NCBI GenBank assembly: GCA_002964805.2
Contig: PUDQ02000001.1
Coordinates: forward strand, 8,394,001 to 8,458,000
DNA: 64,000 bases
Direction of reading: 5' to 3'
From: Trametes villosa
Lineage: Eukaryota > Basidiomycota > Agaricomycetes > Polyporales > Polyporaceae
Positions 10,870 to 22,166 of the stretch are shown here, piece after piece (the stretch's first letter is position 1; each line of letters opens with the position of its first letter). A program made the position numbers and the translations under genes. Below the pieces are notes generated by a model that worked only from the letters and a program-made list of their open reading frames with translations, searched no databases and was not told the DNA's origin.

Positions 10870-12274
10870 ATGGTACGTCGCCAGCGTCGTCTTCGTCGGT
10901 GCAAACAGCGCTGATCACCCCGTAGTCCACCCAGACCCGTCACGAAGCAGTCATCGTCGCGGCATCCCGCACGCCCGTCGGATCGATTAACGGCTCCCTG
11001 AAGGCCGTGACCGCCCCTCAGCTCGGTGTCGTCGCTCTCAAGCACGCGTTCGCCCAGTCTGGTGTCAAGCCGGAGGTTGTCGAGGAGATCTACTTCGGCA
11101 ATGTCGTCCAGGCCGGTGTCGGCCAGTCCCCCGCACGCCAGGTCGCCCTCGGCGCGGGCATGACTACGCGTTCCGACGCGACCACGATCAACAAGGTCTG
11201 CGCATCCGGCCTCAAGTCCGTCATGCTCGCTGCCCAGAGCATCGAGTCCGGCTACAAGAGCGTCGTGGTCGCGGGTGGCATGGAGAGCATGAGCAACGCG
11301 CCGTACGTCCCCTTCAGTTTACGTATTCGCACAATCACTGATTAGGCCCCGTGTCCAGATTCCTCCTGCCTCGCCAGAACCCCGTGTTCGGCAAGTTCAC
11401 CACGAAGGACTCGCTCGAGAACGACGGCCTGTGGGACGTGTACAACGAGTTCGCGATGGGCAACTGCGGCGAGGCAGCGGCGGAGAAGCACGGCATCTCG
11501 CGCGAGGCGCAGGACTCGCACGCGATCGAGTCGTACAAGCGGGCGGAGCGTGCGTGGAAGGCCGGCGCGTTCGACGCCGAGATCGCGCCCGTCACGATCA
11601 AGGGCAAGAAGGGCGACACCATCGTGAAGGAGGACGAGGAGTACAAGCGCGTCATCTACGAGAAGGTGCCCACCCTCAACCCCAGCTTCAAGAAGAACGG
11701 CGGCACCATCACCCCCGCGAACTCCTCGAGCCTGAACGACGGCGCGTCCGCGCTCATCCTCATGTCGGCGGAGAAGGCGCGTGAGCTTGGCGTCAAGCCC
11801 CTCGCGAAGGTTGTTTGTAAGTTTCTGGCGTCACATCTTCCATCTTGACCGGGGCGCTGACATGGAAATCGCAGCGTACGCTGATGCGGGTGTGGACCCC
11901 ATCGACTTCCCCGAGGCGCCTACGCACGCGCTCCCCATCGCGCTCGAGCGGGCAGGCCTCAAGGCCTCCGACATCGCGCAGTTCGAGGTCAACGAGGCGT
12001 TCTCGGTCGTCGTCCGGATTGTCGAGAAGAGGCTCGGCATCGACCCCGCGAAGATCAACATCAACGGTGGTGCGGTCGCCCTCGGCCACGCTATCGGCAA
12101 CTCTGGCTCGCGCATCATCGTCTCGCTCGTGCACTCTCTCAAGTCGGGCGAGTACGGTGCTGCTGGTATCTGCAATGGGGTAAGTCCTGCTTCAGCATGT
12201 TATGTAGACGCGGAGACTGATCGCCGATGTCGTAGGGTGGTGCTGCGTCCGCGCTGGTTATCCAGAAGTTGTAA
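10870..12274 (+). CDS. ERG10: Acetyl-CoA acetyltransferase (thiolase)
   Basis: The enzyme condenses two acetyl-CoA to acetoacetyl-CoA, the first step of the mevalonate/ergosterol pathway. The first coding exon is only the ATG (10870-10872), immediately followed by a GT donor; the next exon reads [20 protein letters not shown]. Catalytic landmarks are all present: the nucleophile in [15 protein letters not shown], the [10 protein letters not shown] block, NEAFSVVV, the His in [15 protein letters not shown] and the second active-site Cys in [19 protein letters not shown]. The absence of a targeting peptide suggests the cytosolic form. Further introns interrupt [22 protein letters not shown] and ICNG|GGAA. 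Degradative mitochondrial or peroxisomal thiolase is the alternative, but the N-terminus argues against it. Confidence 0.93.
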
Positions 12275-12835
12275 TCCTAGTCTCCATCATCATACCGTGT
12301 ACTGCTCTCGCACTGCTATCATATCCTGGTTAATCAGTTGGATTCTCACATGCCCGTGTGTCAACCTTGCTTGTCAGTCGTCGGCCCCTTGGTCGGCCAC
12401 ACAAATGTCGCTTGACCCTCATACCACCCGTCCGCAAGTGAATAGAGGCAAGAAGCCTTGACAGAGTTGGCTACTGTCTCAACCACCCTCGCCGTGTCTC
12501 GCCGGCGGGATTGCATCACGTCAAAGAAGTGTGGGCATCTGTGAGTGAGAACTTCGCGCTACGACGTCGAGCTCCCGCTTATCGCTCATTCCGGCTACAG
12601 ATCCGTACCTCATTCTACACCTTAACTGTCATCTTCTCCCGCGCACTGGGTGATCTCCGCCCTGAGTTGCAGGTACAGCAGTGTTTCTCATGGCTCCACA
12701 CGCTACAGGCTCGATGCGAAGTCGAAGTGGAGAAGAGTAAGTGCGCCATACATATAGCTTCGGCCCACTGGCCAAATCGTCTATTGGCTGACCTGGTTCA
12801 GTTTGACCGCGAGATTGCTCCCCGGGCCCTCTACC
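12275..12835. other. Intergenic, upstream of transporter copy A
   Basis: A 561-base stretch between the thiolase stop and the first transporter start. It should contain the thiolase 3' region and the transporter promoter. No reliable frame, TATA box or repeat was recognised. Confidence 0.4.
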
Positions 12836-15282
12836 ATGGCCGAACTTCAGGGAAACAAGTCGTACGGTTCGGTGAATGAGGCGACATCTAACGTGGACGC
12901 CGTCCAGGGGGATGAAGCTCTCCAACTCGTAGGCCGGGAACGCACGGCTCAATTCAGCGAGGAGTACTACCAACAGTTGCGGAGAAAACTGGTTAGTATA
13001 GTAGTCCTGTATCGTGGAGGTCGGAAGCTGATGCGATACATGTAGGACCTCGTTATACCCCCTCTTTGTGCTGCGGTGTACTTCACTCAATTTTTGTACG
13101 TCTGCGATCCCCAGCGTTTCAGGTCACCGCAGGGCTCAATGTCACTGCAGAGACAAGACCTCACTAAACTACGCGAGGTATGTTAGTCCTATTCTGTGTT
13201 GGGTATGTCTGACAGTATTCGCAGTATTATGGGCTTCCCAATCACAGGACAGGTAGCCCTATGCCGCGTCCCTCGCGATCGGTGTTACTAACTAGAAGGA
13301 CTTGAAGCACTACAACTTAGTGTCTTTGGCATTCTACGCCGGTGAGTCTTCTCAATCCGGCAACGAAAATCCAGGGTATTCAGGAAATCATAGGTTTTCT
13401 GGTCTGGGAGTTTCCTACGGTGTATATATCGCAGCAGATGCGGGTACGTCTTGACGGTTTTTCGTCGCTGGCCATGCCTGCCCACGTTCGCGTACAGCTT
13501 GGGAAACATCTCGGGGCGAACATCGTCGTCTAGGGCATCGTACTGATGCTCCACGCCGCTACTACTTCCTTCGGCGCTTTCTTCGCATTACGCTTTCTTC
13601 TCGGTAAGCCTCACGTCATGTTTCCAGTGCATGGTTCCAGGCTAGAGAGTCTATCAGGCATGTGCGAGAGCTGCGTCACGCCCATCCTGATTCTCGTCAT
13701 AGCCATGTTCTACAAGAAGGACGAGCAGGTGCGTCACTTCGTTTGGCGTTCGAAGGCTCCTCTCACGGTGCGCCTCCGCAGGGACGAAGGGTGTCGTGGT
13801 TCTATATGATGGTAGGCGTCGTGGTGGTGTTCGATCACAGCTGCAATTACTGAATGTACTGTCCAGAACGGTAACAAGGACCTCACAATACCGTGCACCC
13901 TGGTGTTCTCTGACGAGATGTCATAGGCCTGACGCAGATCGTTGGTGGATTCGTCGCCTATGGACTCTCGTTCTACGAGGGTGGCGTCCTCGCGCCATAC
14001 CAGATCCTCTACCTGCTGTTCGGCGTGCTCGCCATCGTAGCGGGGATCTGCGTCATCCTCTGGCTTCCAGACTCTCCCGTCCATGCGCGCATCCTTACCA
14101 CGGAAGAGCGCATCGCTGCCATAGAACGTGTACGTGATGGACAAGGCGGCACGGAAAACAAGCACCTGAAGAAGGACCAAATCATCGAGGCGCTAACGGA
14201 CGTACGCACTTGGCTCACCGCGCTGACGATCATACTCTGTGAGTCGTCATTTCGCGATTCGTTTTGCGGGCAAATTCACTCAAGCTGAAGTTGTATACAG
14301 CGAGCATCCCGAACGGGGCCTTGAGCAACTGTCAGTACGGCATACTGCTTGCCATGAACAACACTCATACTTCTTATAGTCAGTAACATCATCATCAAGA
14401 GCTTCGGTTATACGTACGCCATATCCATGTCACCTCTACTGCGCGCGCTAACGTTGCCCCGATAGCTCAAAGCAGACTCTCATACTGTCCACTCCGGGCG
14501 GAGCCGTCCTGTCCGCAGCAACCCTGTTTTGCGGCTGGTATTCCGACAAAAAAGTGAAGTGGAGAAACCCCCGTCGTCATTGAGTTGCTGACATCGGGCC
14601 TAGAACGAGCGCATGATGCCCATCATCCTCTGCCTGGTCCCCACCATGATAGGCTGGGCAATGCTGATAGGTCTGAACGGCTCCGAGAACAAAGGCGCAC
14701 TGCTTTTCGGTGAGCATCCTCGATCGTGCGCGTCGTCCGCGGGCGTACCTGATCGCCCGGATAGCAATCTACCTCGTCAACATCTTCAACACCGTCCTGC
14801 CTACCATATACGCGTATAACGCGAGCAACATCAGCGGCCATACTAAGAAGGTCGCCCGATCTCACAACCTCAGGCACCGGGTGTATCTGACGTCGTCTCT
14901 ACGATCGTACACAGAACACAGTCAACGCGATAACATTAACGTTCTTCGGCGTAGGCAATATAATCGGTGCCGAGATCTTCCAGTCCAAAGATGCGCCGGC
15001 GTATATCCAGGCGAAGGTCGCTACGATGATTCTCATAAGTCTTCAGCTGTTCATCACGCTACTGGTGCGCTGGATCAACATACGTCTCAACGCGCAGAAG
15101 AGTGCCATCGTAGAGGAAATGAAGGCCAGGCGTGGCTGGACCGACGCAGACGTTCAGAAGGAACGCGAGCGGTACGCCTTCACGGACCTGACGGACAAGC
15201 AGTAGGTGTATCGCTGTTCTGGTTGCGCCCAATGGTGGCTGATTGGTGGCCCAGGAACCCATTTTTCGTGTACGCTCCGTAA
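12836..15282 (+). pseudogene. MFS transporter copy A (Dal5/allantoate permease type) with internal stop
   Basis: First of three tandem paralogs in the anion:cation symporter branch of the major facilitator superfamily. Plasma-membrane relatives import allantoate, nicotinate, pantothenate or similar organic anions; the substrate here is unknown. The frame starts MAELQGNKSYGSVNE and, across many short introns, reads DEALQLVGRERTAQFSEEYY, LVIPPLCAAVYFTQF, GFLVWEFPTVYISQQMR, a good cytoplasmic loop (LPDSPVHARILTTEERIAAI) and the ending NPFFVYAP. All splice borders that I could check are intact. However, TAG at 13531-13533 replaces the tryptophan codon found in copy B (NIIVWGI; here NIVV-stop-GI), ending translation near codon 127. 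With the rest conserved, it looks like a recent pseudogene, a polymorphic null allele or a sequencing error. Confidence 0.82.
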
Positions 15283-16093
15283 TGCTGGTCTCGATAGCAT
15301 GCACGATCTCCCACCTATCTCAAAACACGACCAACGCGAAGATAGCGCCACCACCGTGCGATGTCCCCAGAGCTTGGGTTAGAGTGGGTTACAGGTAAGA
15401 TCTCGGCTATAATTGAAGTCGTCGAGAAGAGCTCGCCATCGCTCCTCCATTGAAATGAGTATACCGCCAACGCTATCAACGTGCGGTAGGGTACACTTCA
15501 CTTCCTCGGCTCACACACTGACTAACAAATCAGGGCGGCCTAGATCCAAGGTGAATACTGTGTGTATCTCCCCGGCACAACTATCGTGTCTTGATTGATC
15601 GCTAGGGGAGGCTGGGGGTCGCTATCGTCCATGCATGACACTTGGCCCTTGGATGCCGGCATTCTATGGGGTTTCCCTCGATATCGTCCGCGCGGTGACC
15701 ACTAGCTCCTCAGCAAGCGCAAAAAGTCCCGGCACGTCATGCCGGCGCTCTGTAATCTTGCTATCTATGTTGCTTCTTACCCTGGCGCATGTGAGTGAAC
15801 TGCTCCCTTCCGGCACGCGACGTTCTCTTATCTCCCGTTCCAGCGGCGCAGCTGTGCCTTGCGCTGATATTGGACTATCTGCTTCTCTGCAGGACCGACT
15901 CAGACTGGTCCTGTGGCACAGCTGCAGATGCCCGCTTCTTCGAATACACCGCGGCCGCGGCGGCAGCCCACGATAAAAGTGGACAAGCCAGGTGAGTGGA
16001 GGTGCCGTGAGATTTGCGAGCGGATGGCCCGAATCCTATCTAAAGCGCAGAGTTCTCCAGGTTTGACTTGTGCTGCTCGCCAGACCCTCCGCC
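15283..16093. other. Intergenic between transporter copies A and B
   Basis: About 810 bases. A plus-strand frame at about 15635-15976 contains a hydrophobic run, but it has no family resemblance and no clear splice partners. No repeat equivalent to the B-C spacer was noticed. It presumably holds the promoter of copy B. Confidence 0.35.
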
Positions 16094-18544
16094 ATGACCC
16101 TGCACCTGGACAAGAAGTCGCTCGAGCACACACCCTCCCGGGACAACGAGAAGGACGCGTATGACGTGACCGTCTCGGAAGCGGAGAGCGCCGATGGCGA
16201 CGAGGCCCTCAAGCTCGTTGGTCGGGAGCGTACTGCCCAGTTCAGCGAAGAGTACAACAGGAAGCTCCGAAGGAAGTTGGTGCGTGTGCTGCATCCTGAG
16301 CGAGTGTTGCATGCTGACGAACGAGTGTAGGATCTGCTCATCCCGCCTCTCTGCGCAGCCGTGTATTTCACCCAGTTCCTGTATGTCCACTCGATTGCTC
16401 AGCTCTGCGTCCTTCCTCACGGGTCCTCTCAGCGACAAGACGTCCCTCAACTACGCCAGGTACGTTCACTTGTACAATTTAACCATGCAAAATTCTGACT
16501 TCCACATCACAGCATCATGGGTTTCCCGGTGAAGGGGCAGGTATGCTATGATTCCCGCTTCCCTCGTCGTGTGGAGCCTGAACGTTACTCTTCCAGCACT
16601 ACAACCTTGTCTCCCTCGCATTCTACCTCGGTTCGTCGTCATTTCTTACCGTTGTTGCGGGCTCTGATACAACACCAGGCTTCCTCGTGTGGGAGTTCCC
16701 CACGGTGTACATCTCGCAGAAGCTGAGGGTACGTCGCGACAACCTTGGAAGGGCTACTCGACTAACACGTACTGGATTCAGGTCGCGAAATACCTTGGTG
16801 CAAACATCATCGTATGGGGCATCATCCTGATGTGCCATGCTACCACCACATCCTTCGGTGCCTTCTTCGCGCTCCGTTTCCTTCTGGGTACGCAAGGTTT
16901 CGTCAACCTATTGCCCTACCCCTCATGTTGACGATGTTGCAGGAATGTGCGAGAGCTGTGTGGCGCCCATCCTCATCCTGATCATTACTATGTTCTACAA
17001 GAAGGATGAGCAGGTCAGCCGATCACGAGCGTGTGTTGTAGCAAATTTACTCACTGTAATACAGGGATCCAGGATCTCGTGGTTCTATGTAATGGTAAGC
17101 TTAGCGTACACTCCTCTCGATCCGTCGTCTGACCCTGTTCACAGAACGGTACCGCTCTCGCCAATCCAGGTCCTTGCCTCGTCTGACGCTCTCTAGGCCT
17201 AACCCAGATTTTCGGCGGGTTTGTCGCCTACGGAATCTCCTTCTACGACGGCCACGCCATCGCTCCGTACAAGATCATCTACCTCCTGCTCGGCGGGCTC
17301 GCGATCCTCGTGGGGGTTTGCGTCGTGATTTGGCTCCCTGACTCTCCTATCCACGCCCGCTCCTTCACCGAAGAGGAGCGCATCGCTATCCTGGAGCGCG
17401 TGCGTGACGACCAGGGCGGCACGTCGAACAAGCACTGGAAGAAGGACCAGATCGTCGAAGCCCTGACAGACATCCGGACGTGGCTCATCGTTCTGACGAC
17501 CTTGACGAGTGAGTGCACATGCCGACCGCCGTTCGCTATCGAGCTACGGCGCTGACATCTCCGATAGCGAGTGTTCCTAACGGGGCTCTCAGTAACTGTA
17601 AGTCGGGTGTGCTATCAGGCCTATTGCATATACTCATTCCTTGCGTAGTCAGCAACATCATTATCAAGAGTTTCGGTTACACGTACGTCGTCCTCTCGCA
17701 TGTCTTCTAGCACGTACTGAGTTTGGCTCTGCAGTTCGAAGCAGACCTTGATCTTATCGACGCCGGGCGGTGCCGTAGCCTCTCTCACTACGCTCCTGTG
17801 TGGCTGGTACTCGGACAAGAAGGTGAGACGGCTCTCCACCCATCTTTTGCCTGCTTGCTCACTGAGTTACTCAGAACGAGCGGATGATCCCCATCATCTT
17901 CTGTCTCCTCCCCACCATTGTCGGATCAGCCATGCTCATCGGCTTGAACGGCTCCGGCAACAAGGGTGCTCTCCTTTTTGGTGCGTGCACTCTCCGCCCG
18001 CCGCGAGGATATCTGTCTGACGTATTGGCGCAGCCGTCTATCTCATCGGCACCTTCGGTAGCGCCTTGTCGTCGGTGTATGCTTACAACGCCAGCAACAC
18101 TAGCGGCCACACTAAGAAGGTCAGATCGCCGTATACAGGATACCGCGCATTGCTGACTTACAGTTCCGTACGCATGTAGAACACCATCAACGCGTTGACT
18201 TTGGTGTCCTTCAGCGTGGGCAACATCATCGGCACGGAGATCTTCCAGCCCAAGGACGCGCCCGCGTACATCCCGGGCAAGATTGCCATCATGGTCCTCC
18301 TCACCGTCCAGCTGTTCATCTCGCTCGTCCTGCGCTGGATCAACCTCCGCCTCAACGTGCAGAAGAGGGCGAAGCTCGAGGAAGAGAAGGCGAAGAACGG
18401 CTGGACGGACGAGGACGTCCAGAAGGAGCGCGAGCGGCACGCGTTCATGGATCTGACTGACAAGCAGTACGTTCGTCTTCGGTTCTCTGCGGGCATGGTT
18501 ACTGACTAGTATGCAGGAACCCGTTCTTTATCTACACCGCGTAA
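16094..18544 (+). CDS. MFS transporter copy B (Dal5/allantoate permease type)
   Basis: This is the intact middle paralog. The protein starts MTLHLDKKSLEHTPSRDNE, with a hydrophilic cytosolic N-terminus, then enters the membrane region: LLIPPLCAAVYFTQFL, KTSLNYA, IMGFPVKGQ, GFLVWEFPTVYISQKLR, AKYLGANIIVWGIILM, TQIFGGFVAYGISF, the central loop RSFTEEERIAILERVRDDQG, LILSTPGGAVASLTTLL, IPIIFCLLPTIVGSAMLIGL and NTSGHTKK. It ends NPFFIYTA. About 12 transmembrane helices are expected from the family. A 4-base micro-exon (AACG, 17145-17148) is needed between two introns to read YVM-NG-LTQIF. Substrate not known; Dal5, Tna1 and related yeast permeases are the nearest named types. Confidence 0.9.
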
Positions 18545-19002
18545 TCACGAACCCGACGAACTATACGAATAACGTACTGTACAACCTATCTTCGCGAATC
18601 CCAGTGTCCCCGGGTTTTATCATGAGTCTTCCGCGCGCGTCTTGAAAGACATGCCTCTGGCCGTCGGCACGCCGCCTCCGCTTATCGAGAAAGCGATGAG
18701 TGTTCGCACAGAAGCGCACTCCAGGATGCCGAGGAGGCGCGTTTTGAGCTCTCATGCAGTGCCGCCCGCGAAGCCTCCCGTTATCGACTGCATGCTATCT
18801 TACCCCGTCTTCTCTCAGGACCCCTCACGCGGCCAGGAGATTGACATGCCAAACTTAGCTCTGCGTGCTCGAGCTCTCCACCGTCCCTTGACTGGAAGCT
18901 CCAGGAGGGTCACAAGATGCGTAGAGTTCGGAGTATAAAGGGCTTCTTGGCTCATATCACGGTCGCCGTGCTACCCCTGCTCCTTGCACCGACCCCCTGA
19001 TC
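18545..19002. promoter_or_regulatory. Promoter region of transporter copy C
   Basis: A 458-base spacer. A TATA box (TATAAAG, 18934-18940) lies 69 bases upstream of the copy C start codon, in a normal position for a fungal core promoter. No other element was recognised. Confidence 0.5.
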
Positions 19003-21400
19003 ATGGAGCCCGAGGTCAAGGACGAGAAGCACCTCGAGACGATTCACGTCGCCGACGTTGAGTCCGATATCGACTTCCGGGACAAGGATGAAGCTCTGCG
19101 GCTCGTTGGGCTGGAGAAAGCGTCGTCGTTCACCGAAGAGGACTACAATAGAGTGCGATGGAAGCTCGTACGTACATGTCACTCCTGGATGCGCTATGGC
19201 AGTTCTGACGGGTCTGCGCCTTCTAGGACCTCGTCATCACGCCGCTGTCTGCGGCGGTGTATTTTACCCAGTACCTGTGAGGTCTAGCGGCGGTTCTGCA
19301 TCGTGCGCGTAACCAGCTGAAGTCATTCGTAGCGACAAGACGGCGCTGGGTTACGCGAGGTACGTTGCCCAGCTGGATGTGTTCCAGATAACTGTGTTCA
19401 CGGGGGGCGTGTAGCGTTATGGGCTTCCCAATCACCGGACAGGTAAGTTCAAGAGTTGGCTCGCCATTCACGCTAATTGACGCGACGACGAAGGGATACA
19501 ACCTCGTTTCCCTCTCGTTCTACATAGGTATGTCATTTCAGCGGATCCACGACATAGTACGATGACGGGACTGATACCTTGTCCCAAGGCTTCCTGATTT
19601 GGGTCTTCCCCTCGATGTATATTGCGCAGAGGCTGAGGCTCGGCAAGTACCTTGGTGCGAACATCGTTGCATGGGGCGCCATCATGATGCTGCACGCAAT
19701 CCCGAAGTCGTTCGGGCCCTTCTTCGCGCTCCGGCTGCTCCTAGGTACGCCATTCATCCAGTTCATGCGAAGCCTTGCGTGTTTGCGGCGCTGATGTTGT
19801 CCGCGGGTAGGCATGCTGGAGAGCTGCGTCGCGCCGATCCTCATCCTCATCGTGTCTATGTTCTACAGAAAGAACGAGCAGGTGAGTATCAGGCTCGTCC
19901 ATCTGTTGCTTCATCAGGCGGCTCACTCACCCACGCGGCTTCAGGGTAGTCGCATGGCATGGTTCTACATGATGGTGCGCTAGGACCCTCCAACCCTCGA
20001 TGTGTGCATTGAACATACGCCGGCTTGTAGAACGGCACTGCCGGCATTGTTGGCGGATTCTTAGCCTACGTGTGTATCTCAGTTCAGAAGCTCGCACAAA
20101 CTTGAACCACCACTCAACTGCATACTAGGGTATCTCCTTCATCCCCGACCGCGGGTTCGCGCCATGGAAGATCATCTACCTCCTTCTTGGCGCGCTCGCG
20201 ATTGCAGTCGGAGTCGCCGTGCTGCTCTGGATGCCCGACTCGCCTGCCACTGCACGCTTCCTGTCCAAGGAGGAGCGCGTCACGGCAATCGAGCGCATCC
20301 GCGACGGACAGTGCGGGACAGAGAACAAGCGACTGAAGAAAGAGCAGGTCGTCGAGGCGCTGCTAGACGTGAGAACGTGGCTGATCGTGCTGGCGACGTT
20401 GTTGAGTGCGTACCTATATTTGAAGTGGAATGGCCAGATGTGGCTCGCTAACGCCTTCCGCAGCGAACATCCCCAATGGGGGCTTGGCGAACTGTGAGCA
20501 AGTCACACCGTTCTTGTCGCAGAGGGGCTTATACTGGACGTCCAGTTACCAACATCATCGTGAAGGGGTTCGGATACACGTAAGTACTCACCGTGTTGGT
20601 GGTTTGGATGTTGGTAACTCAACTGTATGCGTACAGGACTAAGCAGACTCTCATACTTTCAACCCCGGGAGGCGCCATCGGCGTGATAAGTGCCATAGTA
20701 TGCGGATGGTACTCCGACAGAGCGGTATGTCTTCGCTTGTAACTGTGACAGCAAGGCTCAGGACTGGGAACCATATGTCTATAGGGCGAGAGAATGTTAC
20801 CTATCGTGTGGTCGTTAATCCCCACTCTCGCTGGCGCAGCGATGCTCGTAGGACTTAATGGCACCTCTCAAAAAGGAGCCCTGCTCTTCGGTGAGTGGTG
20901 CACGTAGGCTTTCTGAATCGCACGAGGTGGCAACAATTTCGCGTAGCTACCTGGATCGTCGGAACATATGGGTCGTCGCTCGCCATCATCTACGCATACA
21001 ACGCGTCAAACACGTCCGGCCACACAAAGAAAGTCACAGTAAACGCACTCACCCTTGCCGCGTTCTGCGTTGCGAACATCGTCGGCACGGAGACGTTCCT
21101 CCCGAAAGACGCGCCGGGCTACCTTCCTGGGAAGATTTCCATTCTAGTGCTGCTGACTGCGCAGCTCGGACTGTGCTTCATCATACGCTGGGTGAACCTG
21201 TGGATGAACCGGAAGAAGCGGCGACAGCTCGAGGCGCTCAAGATACGGAATGGATGGTCGGACGGAGACGTGCAGCGCGAACGGGAGAGAGCAGCATTTT
21301 CGGACATGACCGACAAGCAGTAGGCCATAGGCAGTCGATGATGGAGACACGACGCTGATAAATGACCTCCAGGAACCCGTTCTTCGTGTATACAGCCTGA
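19003..21400 (+). CDS. MFS transporter copy C (Dal5/allantoate permease type)
   Basis: Third and most diverged tandem paralog. It starts MEPEVKDEKHLETIHVADVE and keeps the same block order as copies A and B: LVITPLSAAVYFTQYL, GFLIWVFPSMYIAQRLR, KYLGANIVAWGAIMML, ESCVAPILILIVSMFYRKNE, a central loop with DSPATARFLSKEERVTAIER, LILSTPGGAIGVISAIVCGW and NTSGHTKK. The ending is NPFFVYTA. Intron structure differs: the exon starting AACGGC at 20031 is continuous where A and B have an intron after AACG, and an extra intron (20070-20128) splits GGFLAY from GISF. The ring of charged residues at the C-terminus (RKKRRQLEAL) is family-like. The substrate is unknown, and sequence differences in helices suggest it may differ from copy B. 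Confidence 0.9.
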
Positions 21401-22166
21401 GCGGAGATGATAGGTGGACGACTTGTACTTGTACTGCATTTCTTGCGATGAGGTATCTGCCGCGTGAGTTGGGGACTGGTATAGATATATGTTCAGCAAG
21501 CTCTGGCGGTAGAAGCTAGCACGAGGTGACAGTATACCGGATTAGCCCACCAGCCTCGGAGCGGGCGTCGTTGAGGGCCCCGTAGTCTCCTCCGCGCGAT
21601 CCAACACCGGACAGAGCCTTCGAAGACCTCTTCGCGACCTTACTTAGGGAGAAACGTACCAGTAGGAGCTACAGTCTCAAGTGCTGCCCCGATCGATGTC
21701 GGAACATTTTCTTCCCGTAAAAGTACTCGGCCTCGGTAGTAGTGGGAAGCAAGGCGGTCTTACTGGGCGACGTATCCGCGTCTGGTTGTGCCGTTTGTAC
21801 GCGTAGACTCTTGCCATCGCTCCAGATTCATGTCGGAGGATTGTAAAAAGCGCGAGCTGGTCACAGTGAAAGCAGAGCAGGCTGAGGATCGGAAAGCCAG
21901 ATTCGAGTCGAAGTGCAGGCGCAAGCCTGGTTGTTTGATGCCGGCGCTTGCTGCGCTCAGTAGCGAATGACGTCACGCGTCTTGGGCGGCAGATCGCGTC
22001 CATGCCAGGTTTGGCAGGTATCGTGCTACGATCGCGGGCGTTGGTTCGACTTGCGCTCAAACTCAGGCTCTTGCTAGTATCTGTGGGATTACACACCTCG
22101 ACGCTCTCTTATCACACCACTTAAGCCAGCCTGAGGTAGCTTCAGTAACTCACTCTGGACCTGGAT
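21401..22166. other. Intergenic between transporter copy C and the disordered protein gene
   Basis: About 770 bases with no supported frame. It contains the 3' end of copy C and the promoter of the following gene. No TATA box, repeat or RNA gene was recognised. Confidence 0.4.

Noticed and set aside
10461..11045. 194-codon minus-strand frame
   Set aside because: It lies opposite the thiolase promoter and first exons, which have strong family evidence on the plus strand.
15635..15976. Plus-strand frame with a hydrophobic run upstream of transporter copy B
   Set aside because: No homology to the transporter family or any signal-peptide protein, and no splice partners; probably spacer.
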